This document shows, one piece after another, positions 56,947 to 64,000 of a stretch of DNA of 64,000 nucleotides. Made by a program: the position numbers and the translations under genes. Location of the stretch: positions 496,001 through 560,000 of the forward strand of contig NZ_JAHSPD010000001.1 in NCBI RefSeq assembly GCF_020141465.1, given 5' to 3'. This DNA is from Roseovarius carneus. GTDB taxonomy: Bacteria; Pseudomonadota; Alphaproteobacteria; Rhodobacterales; Rhodobacteraceae. Under the pieces are notes generated by a model. It searched no databases. It was not told the DNA's origin and saw nothing but the letters and a program-made list of their open reading frames with translations. Numbering within the stretch: position 1 is the stretch's first letter; each line of letters opens with the position of its first letter.

Positions 56947-58155
56947 GTGTTGAAAATCGTGATCACCGGGGCGTCCGGCTATGTGGGTAGGGAGATGATC
57001 CCTCTTCTGGAACAAGGCGGCGCAGAACTCCTGCTGGTCGGCCGCGACGTGGCAAAGCTGCGGCAGCTTTTTCCCGGCTGCGCCTCCTGCACGGTGGAAG
57101 GGTTGGCTGACACCGCGGCGGGCTACGACGCGCTGGTGCATCTGGCAGTGGTCAACAGTGATGCGCAGGTGCCTGACGCCGTTTTCCATTCCGTGAACGT
57201 GGATCTCACCCGGTGCATCGCCGAGATTTGCGCGCAAGCTGGCATTGGGCGGTTCTACAATATCTCCTCGACCCACGCTTTGGACCCACAGAACAACACA
57301 GCCTACGCCCAGAGCAAACGCGCGGGCGCCGCAAGCCTGAGGGGCGTCACCGGCCTCCATGGGGTCAATCTCTACCTGCCCTTCGTGCGGGGCACACAGT
57401 GGAACGGCAAGCTCGCGTTTCTGAACCGTCTGCCTCCGGTTTTGGCAGGGCCACTGGCGTCCTGCCTACTGGCGCTAAAACCATCGGTGCGCGTGGAAAC
57501 GCTCGCCAAATTTATTCTGCACCCGCCAGGAAGCGGTCCCGATGCCACCATCCTGTCGGACGGGCAAAGCGGCAATGTCGCCTTCACAGCCCTCAAGCGT
57601 CTCATGGATATTCTCTTTGCGCTCAGCGTCATAATCTTCCTGTGGTGGGCGCTGTTGATCGTCTGGGTCTTGATCCGCTCAGGCTCACCGGGTCCGGGAC
57701 TTTTCGCACAGGAGCGTGTGGGGCAGCATGGCAAGACATTCCTGTGCTACAAATTCCGCACCATGCAGGAAGGCACAGTCGAGGCAGGTACCCATGAGGT
57801 CCCTGCGGCCTCCATCACCCGGATCGGGCATTTCTTGCGGCGCAGTAAAATTGACGAACTGCCACAGGTCTGGAACATCCTGCGCAATGAGATCAGCCTG
57901 ATCGGCCCGCGCCCTGGCCTGCCGGTGCAAACCGCCCTCTTTGAGGCCCGTAGGTCCCATGGTGTCTTTACCACCAAGCCCGGCATCAGCGGCCTCGCCC
58001 AGATCAACGATGTAGACATGAGCAACCCCGAGAGGCTGGCAGAATGGGATGCCCGCTACATCGCGCTGCAATCCCTGCTCTTGGACGCCAAGATCATCCT
58101 CGCAACCCTCAGGGGCAAAGGGCGTGGCGACCGGACAGCGACGCCAGAGGCGTAA
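56947..58155 (+). CDS. Hybrid nucleotide-sugar epimerase / undecaprenyl-phosphate sugar transferase
   Basis: A 402-residue fusion. Residues 1-215 are an extended SDR with NAD-binding loop GASGYVG (8-14) and the catalytic-type YAQSK (120-124). Residues 216-395 are a bacterial sugar transferase of the WcaJ/PglC type: membrane helix 221-243, KFRTM (269-273), DELPQVWN (303-310) and IGPRPG (319-324). It probably makes or edits a nucleotide sugar and transfers its phosphosugar to undecaprenyl phosphate to start a repeat unit. The start is GTG followed by TTG, set by GGAG upstream. Confidence 0.92.
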   Translation: MLKIVITGASGYVGREMIPLLEQGGAELLLVGRDVAKLRQLFPGCASCTVEGLADTAAGYDALVHLAVVNSDAQVPDAVFHSVNVDLTRCIAEICAQAGIGRFYNISSTHALDPQNNTAYAQSKRAGAASLRGVTGLHGVNLYLPFVRGTQWNGKLAFLNRLPPVLAGPLASCLLALKPSVRVETLAKFILHPPGSGPDATILSDGQSGNVAFTALKRLMDILFALSVIIFLWWALLIVWVLIRSGSPGPGLFAQERVGQHGKTFLCYKFRTMQEGTVEAGTHEVPAASITRIGHFLRRSKIDELPQVWNILRNEISLIGPRPGLPVQTALFEARRSHGVFTTKPGISGLAQINDVDMSNPERLAEWDARYIALQSLLLDAKIILATLRGKGRGDRTATPEA

Positions 58156-58246
58156 GGCCACACGCATTCCCTATTTCTGCGCGGGGGTCTTGCGCCTATG
58201 CGCCTCGGTGGTGTCAATAGGCAGGTAAATAGCAGGGAGGCAGTTC

Positions 58247-59125
58247 ATGGGCGCGCGTAAAGGTATCATTATGGCAGGCGGCACCGGCTCGCGGCTGTTT
58301 CCCATCACCGGGGCCGTTTCCAAGCAATTGATGCCGATCTACGACAAGCCAATGATCTACTTTCCGCTGTCTGTACTGATGCTCACCGGCATCCGCGAAA
58401 TTGCCATGATCACCACGCCCGAAGATCAGCCCCAGTTCCGCCGCCTTCTGGGCGATGGTGCGCAATGGGGGCTAAGCCTTACCTATATTCCCCAACCCTC
58501 GCCAGATGGGCTGGCACAGGCCTATCTTCTGGCCGAGGATTTTCTGGATGGCGCGCCCTCGGCCATGGTCTTGGGCGATAACATCTTCTTTGGCCATGGC
58601 CTGCCCGAGCTTCTTACCGCCGCCGACACCAAGGACGCAGGCGGCACCGTTTTTGGCTACCGCGTCTCAGACCCTGAGCGCTACGGAGTCGTGGCAATGG
58701 ATGCCAAGGGCGCGGCGGTAGATATCGTAGAAAAGCCCGCCAAACCGCCCTCCAATTACGCCGTCACCGGCCTCTATTTTCTCGATGCCAGCGCGCCCGA
58801 CCGCGCCCGCGCCATCACCCCATCTGAACGGGGCGAACTGGAGATCACAACGCTCTTGCAAAGCTATTTGCACGAGGGCACCCTGTCGGTGCAGCAAATG
58901 GGGCGCGGCTATGCATGGCTCGACACGGGCACCCATGGCAGCCTTCTGGATGCCGGCAATTTTGTACGCACATTGCAAAGCCGTCAGGGCCTTCAGGCCG
59001 GTTGCCCTGAAGAAATCGCGTTTGAGCAAGGCTGGATCAGCCCGGAGGCCCTGCATGCACTGGCCATGCGCTATGCAAAGACGGATTACGGCACCTATCT
59101 TCTGGGCTTGCTGGCTGAGGGCTAG
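58247..59125 (+). CDS. rfbA: Glucose-1-phosphate thymidylyltransferase
   Basis: A 292-residue RmlA making dTDP-glucose, the first step to dTDP-L-rhamnose. It has the nucleotide loop GIIMAGGTGSRLFPIT, YDKPMIYFPLS and LGDNIFFGHG. It points toward rfbD and overlaps its stop by 4 bases (convergent), so the rml set is split between strands: rfbA plus, rfbC-rfbB-rfbD minus. Confidence 0.96.
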   Translation: MGARKGIIMAGGTGSRLFPITGAVSKQLMPIYDKPMIYFPLSVLMLTGIREIAMITTPEDQPQFRRLLGDGAQWGLSLTYIPQPSPDGLAQAYLLAEDFLDGAPSAMVLGDNIFFGHGLPELLTAADTKDAGGTVFGYRVSDPERYGVVAMDAKGAAVDIVEKPAKPPSNYAVTGLYFLDASAPDRARAITPSERGELEITTLLQSYLHEGTLSVQQMGRGYAWLDTGTHGSLLDAGNFVRTLQSRQGLQAGCPEEIAFEQGWISPEALHALAMRYAKTDYGTYLLGLLAEG

Positions 59126-59964
59126 AGCGCTTTCAACACCTCTTTCAGCGCCTCACGCCAATCGGGCGGCGTGATCCCAAAATCAGTTTCTATCTTGGCA
59201 CAATCGAGCCTTGAATTCAGCGGACGTTGCGCTGGGGTCGGATACTCAGACGTTGGAATATCCTCCACCGCCACATCACGCCCGGAGGACGCAAAAATTG
59301 CGCGGGCAAAATCCGCCCAACTCACCGCAGGCTGGCCGCCATAATGATAGGTCCCACCAGGATGGCCTGCCTGCATCGCCACTTCCATGCGCAAAAGCGC
59401 GTCGGCAATACCGGCAGCCGGGGTGGGACAGCCCACCTGATCGGCCACCACACGCAATTGTCCATGCGTCTCAGAAAGGCGCAGCATCGTCTTTACAAAA
59501 TTCGCCCCGTGCGCTGAAAAGACCCATGCCGTACGCAAGATCACATGCCGCCCACCTGCTGCACGCACAGCCTCTTCTCCGGCCAGCTTACTGCGCCCAT
59601 AAGCGCCAAGCGGCCCCACCAGGTCCTCCTCGCCCCAAGGCGCCCTGCCACCGCCCGCAAAGACATAATCAGTTGAGATATGTAAAATCGGGATGCCCCG
59701 CGCCGCCGCCGTCTCGGCCATCACGCCCGGCGCTACCGCATTTACCTCGGTGGCCAACGCCTCCTCCGCCTCGGCCTTATCCACCGCCGTGAAGGCGGCT
59801 GCGTTGATCACCGCACGGGGCGCATGCGTCTCTATTGCCGCCCGAACTGCCCCCAAATCCGTCAGATCGACCTGATCACGCCCCAACGCCAGAACATCGC
59901 CCCGAGCACGCAATTCCCTCGCCACCTGCCCCGTGGCTCCAAACACTAAAAGCGGCCTGCTCAT
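59122..59964 (-). CDS. rfbD: dTDP-4-dehydrorhamnose reductase
   Basis: A 280-residue SDR that performs the last step to dTDP-L-rhamnose. It has the Rossmann loop FGATGQVARELR, the FAFTAVDKAE-like NAAAFTAVDKAEAE, ISTDYVFAGG and the catalytic YGRSKLAGE. The second copy of the intergenic motif, ending in AAGAAGAAAG, lies immediately before its ATG. Follows rfbB by 37 bases. Confidence 0.95.
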   Translation of the reverse strand: MSRPLLVFGATGQVARELRARGDVLALGRDQVDLTDLGAVRAAIETHAPRAVINAAAFTAVDKAEAEEALATEVNAVAPGVMAETAAARGIPILHISTDYVFAGGGRAPWGEEDLVGPLGAYGRSKLAGEEAVRAAGGRHVILRTAWVFSAHGANFVKTMLRLSETHGQLRVVADQVGCPTPAAGIADALLRMEVAMQAGHPGGTYHYGGQPAVSWADFARAIFASSGRDVAVEDIPTSEYPTPAQRPLNSRLDCAKIETDFGITPPDWREALKEVLKAL

Positions 59965-59965
59965 G

Positions 59966-59992
59966 CTTTCTTCTTAGCAAAAATACTCAAAA
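59966..59992 (-). repeat. Intergenic motif, copy 2 (between rfbB and rfbD)
   Basis: Read on the minus strand it matches copy 1 (9137-9162) at 25 of 26 positions, with a T for A at the base after TTTTTGC. It ends one base before the rfbD ATG. Like copy 1 it fills the gap between two same-strand genes. Confidence 0.75.
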
Positions 59993-60001
59993 TTCCCGCC
60001 C

Positions 60002-61039
60002 TCATCCTTGGCCAAGCCGCGTGCCAACACCGGCGCGCCCCTCAAGCGCGCGCCACCACTCCTCATTGTCCAGATACCAGCGCACCGTAAGGCGCAGCCC
60101 TTCCTCCACCGTCACAGATGGCTGCCACCCAAGCTCACCGCGCATCCGCGCCGGATCAATCGCATAGCGCGCATCATGCCCGGGCCGGTCGGCAACAAAG
60201 GTCATGAGATCCGCATAAGGCGTAGATCCGGGCCGCATCTCGTCCAAAATCGCGCAAATCTGTCGCACCAGGTCAAGATTACTCAACTCGTTCTCACCCC
60301 CGATATTATAGCTCCGCCCAACAGAACCTAGCGCCAAAACGGTCAGCAACGCATCCGCGTGATCCTCAACATAGAGCCAGTCGCGCACATTTGCGCCGGT
60401 GCCGTAGATCGGGATATCGCGCCCAGCAAGCGCGTTCAGAATGACCACCGGGATCAGCTTTTCAGGGAAATGATACGGTCCATAATTATTGGAGCAATTG
60501 GTCAGCAGAACGGGCAAGCCATAGGTCTCGCCCCAAGCACGCACCAGATGATCGCTCGCCGCTTTTGAGGCGGAATAGGGACTGTTTGGCGCATAGGGCG
60601 TGTCCTCGGTGAACTGCCCCTCGGCACCGAGTGAGCCGTAAACCTCATCCGTCGAGACATGGTGAAAGCGAAAGCCCTGCGGTCGCCCAGCCCCTTCCCA
60701 ATAGGCGCGCGCCGCTTGCAAGAGCGTATAGGTCCCGGTGACGTTAGTATCGATAAACGCACCCGGCCCATCGATGGAACGGTCCACATGGCTCTCGGCG
60801 GCCAGATGCAGCACAGCATCAGGCCGATGCTGCGCAAAAACCCGCGTTAAAGCACCCGCATCGCGGATATCAGCATGCTCGAAAACATAGCCCGGCGCAT
60901 CCGCCACGGATGCCACGTTCTCCAGACAGGCCGCATAGGTCAGCGCATCAAGGTTCACCACGCTATGGCCCTGCCCAATCGCCAACCGCACCACAGCCGA
61001 GCCTATAAAACCCGCGCCACCCGTCACCAAAAGCTTCAT
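60002..61039 (-). CDS. rfbB: dTDP-glucose 4,6-dehydratase
   Basis: A 345-residue extended SDR with [13 protein letters not shown] at the N terminus, [26 protein letters not shown] and the catalytic [12 protein letters not shown], all typical of RmlB. It overlaps the rfbC stop by ATGA. Pathway: dTDP-L-rhamnose. Confidence 0.97.
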   Translation of the reverse strand: MKLLVTGGAGFIGSAVVRLAIGQGHSVVNLDALTYAACLENVASVADAPGYVFEHADIRDAGALTRVFAQHRPDAVLHLAAESHVDRSIDGPGAFIDTNVTGTYTLLQAARAYWEGAGRPQGFRFHHVSTDEVYGSLGAEGQFTEDTPYAPNSPYSASKAASDHLVRAWGETYGLPVLLTNCSNNYGPYHFPEKLIPVVILNALAGRDIPIYGTGANVRDWLYVEDHADALLTVLALGSVGRSYNIGGENELSNLDLVRQICAILDEMRPGSTPYADLMTFVADRPGHDARYAIDPARMRGELGWQPSVTVEEGLRLTVRWYLDNEEWWRALEGRAGVGTRLGQG

Positions 61040-61605
61040 ATCGTGCCCTCATAGACAAAGGGGCTGTCCAAACCGGCAAATCCCGGCGCGGCAGCATCCT
61101 TGGCCGAAAGCTGTGCCTCTGCGCGCCCGACGCCCCAATCAATCCCGAGATTTGGGTCGTCAAAGGCCAGCGCCCGATCACAATCCGGCGCGTAATAATC
61201 AGAACACTTGTAGACAATCTCGGTGCCCGGTGCGCGGGTGACAAAGCCATGGGCGAAGCCCGCCGGAACCAAGAGCTGGCGGCCGTTCTCAAAGCTCAGA
61301 TCACACCCGGTCCAATGACCGTAAGTTGGGCTCCCACGCCGTATATCAACAACCACATCCCAAAGTGCGCCGCGCCCGCAGCGCACCAACTTGACCTGCG
61401 CATGGGGGGGCGTCTGGAAGTGCAGACCACGCACCGTGCCAGACGCCTCGGAAAGAGAATGATTGTCTTGCACGAAATCTGTCTCAATCCCTGCCGCTTG
61501 CATCCGCGCCCGGTTCCAACTTTCGGAGAAAAACCCGCGCGCGTCGCCATGACGCTGTGGCGTCAGGATAAGCACTCCCTCCAGCGCCGTCTTCTCAATC
61601 TGCAT
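61036..61605 (-). CDS. rfbC: dTDP-4-dehydrorhamnose 3,5-epimerase
   Basis: A 189-residue cupin enzyme with [19 protein letters not shown], where the active-site His is in [15 protein letters not shown] and YKCSDYYAP. First gene of the rfbC-rfbB-rfbD unit, divergent from the UDP-glucuronate epimerase gene with a 145-base gap. Confidence 0.97.
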   Translation of the reverse strand: MQIEKTALEGVLILTPQRHGDARGFFSESWNRARMQAAGIETDFVQDNHSLSEASGTVRGLHFQTPPHAQVKLVRCGRGALWDVVVDIRRGSPTYGHWTGCDLSFENGRQLLVPAGFAHGFVTRAPGTEIVYKCSDYYAPDCDRALAFDDPNLGIDWGVGRAEAQLSAKDAAAPGFAGLDSPFVYEGTI

Positions 61606-61750
61606 CCTGCTTACGTCCTTTATCCGGTTGATACCTCACCAACGTGCGCCCCACCTCTAACAACAAAGGGCGTGCCCTCAAACCACGGATTGGCAATCGG
61701 CACGTTATGCGCAACACTGATACTCAAAAGAGCAGGCAGAGCAAAACACT

Positions 61751-62764
61751 ATGACACGCGTTCTCATCACCGGCAGCGCCGGATTTATCGGCTTTCACCT
61801 CGCGCAGCTTTTGCTGGAGGAAGGCCACGAGGTGCACGGGTTTGACGCGCTGACCGATTACTACGACGTGGCGCTCAAAGCGGCGCGCCGCGCGCAACTG
61901 ACCCCACATCCCAAATATTCTGACACGATCGCGATGATCGAGGACATGGGCGCGCTGATCACGGCCTGCGATGCCTTCCAGCCCGAGATTATCGTGCATC
62001 TCGCGGCCCAAGCCGGCGTGCGCTACTCCCTTGAAAACCCACGCGCCTATATCGAGACCAATCTCGTGGGCAGCTTCAACGTGATGGAGATGGCGCGGAG
62101 CCACGCTGTGCAGCATTTGCTGATGGCCTCCACCTCCTCGGTTTACGGTGCGAACACCACGATGCCCTACGCCGAGACGCATAAGGCCGATCACCCGCTG
62201 ACCATCTATGCGGCCACCAAGAAGGCCAATGAGGCGATGGGCCATTCCTATGCGCATCTCCATAATATCCCCACGACCATGTTCCGGTTTTTCACGGTCT
62301 ATGGCCCGTGGGGGCGGCCTGATATGGCCCCCTTCAAGTTCACCAAGGCGATCTTGGAGAGCACCCCCATCGACATCTACAATCACGGGGATATGTTTCG
62401 CGATTTCACCTATGTGACCGATCTGGTGCGCGGCATTTCCGGCTTGATGGGCGCGGCGCCGGTGCAGCCCGAGACGCCCGAAAATATACTGCCGGGCGAC
62501 AGTCTGTCACCTGCGGGCCCTTGGCGGGTGGTCAATATCGGCAATTCGCAAAAGGTGCGGCTGATGGATTTCATTGAAGCCATTGAGGCGGCTGCGGGCC
62601 GCCCTGCCATCCGCAATTACATGGATATGCAAAAGGGCGATGTGCCCGCTACATGGGCTGATGCGGACCTGCTACACCGCCTGACGGGCTATCGCCCCGA
62701 GACGGATATCCGCGACGGCATGGCCCGCACGGTAGCGTGGTACCGCGCGCATTACGGGGTCTAG
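61751..62764 (+). CDS. NAD-dependent epimerase, probably UDP-glucuronate 4-epimerase
   Basis: A 337-residue extended SDR with the Rossmann loop [40 protein letters not shown] and the catalytic [29 protein letters not shown] is characteristic of UDP-glucuronate 4-epimerases (LpsL/Cap1J type), which make UDP-galacturonate for LPS or capsule. The 3' end overlaps the convergent glmM stop by 4 bases. Confidence 0.85.
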   Translation: MTRVLITGSAGFIGFHLAQLLLEEGHEVHGFDALTDYYDVALKAARRAQLTPHPKYSDTIAMIEDMGALITACDAFQPEIIVHLAAQAGVRYSLENPRAYIETNLVGSFNVMEMARSHAVQHLLMASTSSVYGANTTMPYAETHKADHPLTIYAATKKANEAMGHSYAHLHNIPTTMFRFFTVYGPWGRPDMAPFKFTKAILESTPIDIYNHGDMFRDFTYVTDLVRGISGLMGAAPVQPETPENILPGDSLSPAGPWRVVNIGNSQKVRLMDFIEAIEAAAGRPAIRNYMDMQKGDVPATWADADLLHRLTGYRPETDIRDGMARTVAWYRAHYGV

Positions 62765-64000
62765 CCCGCCTTCTCAATCGCGTTCACAACGCTTGCTACC
62801 ACGGATTTCAGCTGCGCGCGATTTTCGGCCTCGCCCATGACACGGATAAGCGGCTCTGTCCCCGATTTGCGGATCAAAAGCCGCCCCGAAGTGCCAAGGG
62901 TTTTCTCGCCCGCCGCAATCGCCTCCTGCACTGCCCCTGCCTCCAGCGGATCAGCCCCTTTGGAAAACCGCACATTGCTGAGCATTTGCGGAATGGGTGT
63001 GAACACGCGGCCCAGCTTGCTGGCCTTTTGGCCTGTCTCAACCATCGCGGCCAGCACCTGAAGCGCCGCGATGAGGCCATCGCCCGTGGTGGCATAATCG
63101 GTCATCACCAGATGGCCCGACTGCTCCCCACCGAGGTTGAAACCCTCGCTGCGCATTTTCTCAACCACGTATCTATCACCCACCTGCGTGCGTTCCATCG
63201 CGACACCGATGCTTTCCAGATGCCGTTCCAGCCCCAGATTGGACATGACCGTGGCAACAAGCGTGTTGCCCGCCAGACGCCCATCAGCGGCCCAGCGCGT
63301 AGCAATGAGGCCCATCAGCTGATCACCGTCGATCACCTGCCCCTTTTCATCCAGAAGGATAAGCCGGTCGGCATCCCCATCGAGGCAGATCCCTACATCG
63401 GCGCGCGTTTCGCGCACGCGCTGTGCGGCGGCCTCGGGGTGGGTAGAGCCGCATTTGTCGTTGATATTGAACCCATCGGGATCGGTGCCGATGCGGATCA
63501 CCTCTGCCCCCAACTCCCACAACACAGCGGGAGCCACGCGGTGCGCCGCACCATTGGCGCAATCAATCACCACGCGCAGCCCGTCAAGGCGCAACTGCCT
63601 CGGGAAGGTGGTCTTGGCATATTCCACATAGCGCGCGCCGCTATCGTCGATCCGCTTGGCGCGGCCAATGTTTTCGGGCTGCGAAAGGCTGACGCCTTTG
63701 GCCAAAAGCCGCTCAATCTCTGTCTCCGCCTCATCCGAGAGCTTGAAACCATCAGGCCCAAAAAACTTGATACCGTTGTCTGAAGCCGGGTTATGGCTGG
63801 CCGAGATCATCACGCCCACATCGGCCCGCATCGACCGGGTGAGATATCCCACCGCAGGCGTGGGCACGGGGCCAAGCAAAAAGACGTTCATACCTGTGGA
63901 AGTGAACCCCGCCTGAAGCGCGCTTTCGATCATATAGCCAGAAAGACGCGTATCCTTGCCAATAACCACCCGGTGATCCTGATGATCGCGACGAAAATAG
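62761..64000 (-). CDS. glmM: Phosphoglucosamine mutase, 5' end outside the window
   Basis: 413 codons of GlmM, which makes glucosamine-1-phosphate for UDP-GlcNAc, peptidoglycan and LPS. The frame is open to the window edge ([21 protein letters not shown], in pieces). Present are the phosphoserine loop [13 protein letters not shown], the metal loop LDGDADR, GGEQSGH and the C-terminal phosphate loop [12 protein letters not shown]. The true N terminus is missing here. Confidence 0.96.
   Translation of the reverse strand, partial: YFRRDHQDHRVVIGKDTRLSGYMIESALQAGFTSTGMNVFLLGPVPTPAVGYLTRSMRADVGVMISASHNPASDNGIKFFGPDGFKLSDEAETEIERLLAKGVSLSQPENIGRAKRIDDSGARYVEYAKTTFPRQLRLDGLRVVIDCANGAAHRVAPAVLWELGAEVIRIGTDPDGFNINDKCGSTHPEAAAQRVRETRADVGICLDGDADRLILLDEKGQVIDGDQLMGLIATRWAADGRLAGNTLVATVMSNLGLERHLESIGVAMERTQVGDRYVVEKMRSEGFNLGGEQSGHLVMTDYATTGDGLIAALQVLAAMVETGQKASKLGRVFTPIPQMLSNVRFSKGADPLEAGAVQEAIAAGEKTLGTSGRLLIRKSGTEPLIRVMGEAENRAQLKSVVASVVNAIEKAG

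Overview
The window looks like chromosome from an alphaproteobacterium of the order Rhodobacterales, probably the Roseobacter group. The base composition is GC-rich. The flagellar genes include the alphaproteobacterial regulators flaF and flbT and a MotE-like protein, while fliD and fliS are absent. A dnaA-dnaN-recF-gyrB block, an fbc operon and several short dyads near gene starts also fit. The assignment rests on gene content and protein character recognised by eye; no database search was run.

Layout. 1-4.7 kb: start of cytochrome b and the Rieske protein (fbc operon, minus strand), an outer-membrane beta-barrel gene, a glutathione S-transferase, the coupled pair dapF-mtaB, and tRNA-Lys(TTT). 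4.7-5.5 kb: a decayed IS3-family remnant. 5.5-12.6 kb: gyrB, recF, dnaN, dnaA and rpsT, all minus strand. 12.7-16.8 kb: an enoyl-CoA hydratase, mutM, and the ubiquinone pair ubiE-ubiB.

16.8-47.9 kb is one large flagellar locus in several transcription units: fliK-flgD (-); rod-binding flgJ-like and flgN-like (+); flagellin, flaF, flbT and a DUF1217-like gene (+); fliI (-); flgB-flgC-fliE-fliQ-flgF-flgG-flgA-flgH-fliL (+); an SltF-like transglycosylase, flhA, fliR, flhB and a FliJ-like gene (-); a second fliL, a small membrane protein, motE, motA and a large periplasmic protein (-); fliF-fliH-fliN-fliP (+); flgE-flgK-flgL-flgI (-); motB (-). Many genes overlap by ATGA or TGATG, which implies translational coupling. 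The window encodes most of the export gate, rod, hook, L and P rings, stators and flagellin. FliG, FliM, FliO and FlhF/FlhG are not here and must be elsewhere or replaced. TTAA-N7-TTAA-like sites in several divergent promoter gaps suggest CtrA control.

48.1-64 kb: a two-gene envelope operon (a membrane coiled-coil protein and a BON/OmpA protein), ubiA, rsmE with a small membrane protein, gshA, and a two-domain flavin reductase. A surface-polysaccharide segment follows: a Wza-like exporter, a fused epimerase/sugar transferase, the complete dTDP-rhamnose set rfbA/D/B/C, a UDP-glucuronate epimerase, and glmM running off the window end.

I did not find a clearly new multi-gene system. The most unusual items are uncharacterised accessory proteins embedded in the flagellar operons, the duplicated fliL, two domain fusions, a shared intergenic motif directly before two gene starts, and an intrinsic terminator lying inside a convergent gene.
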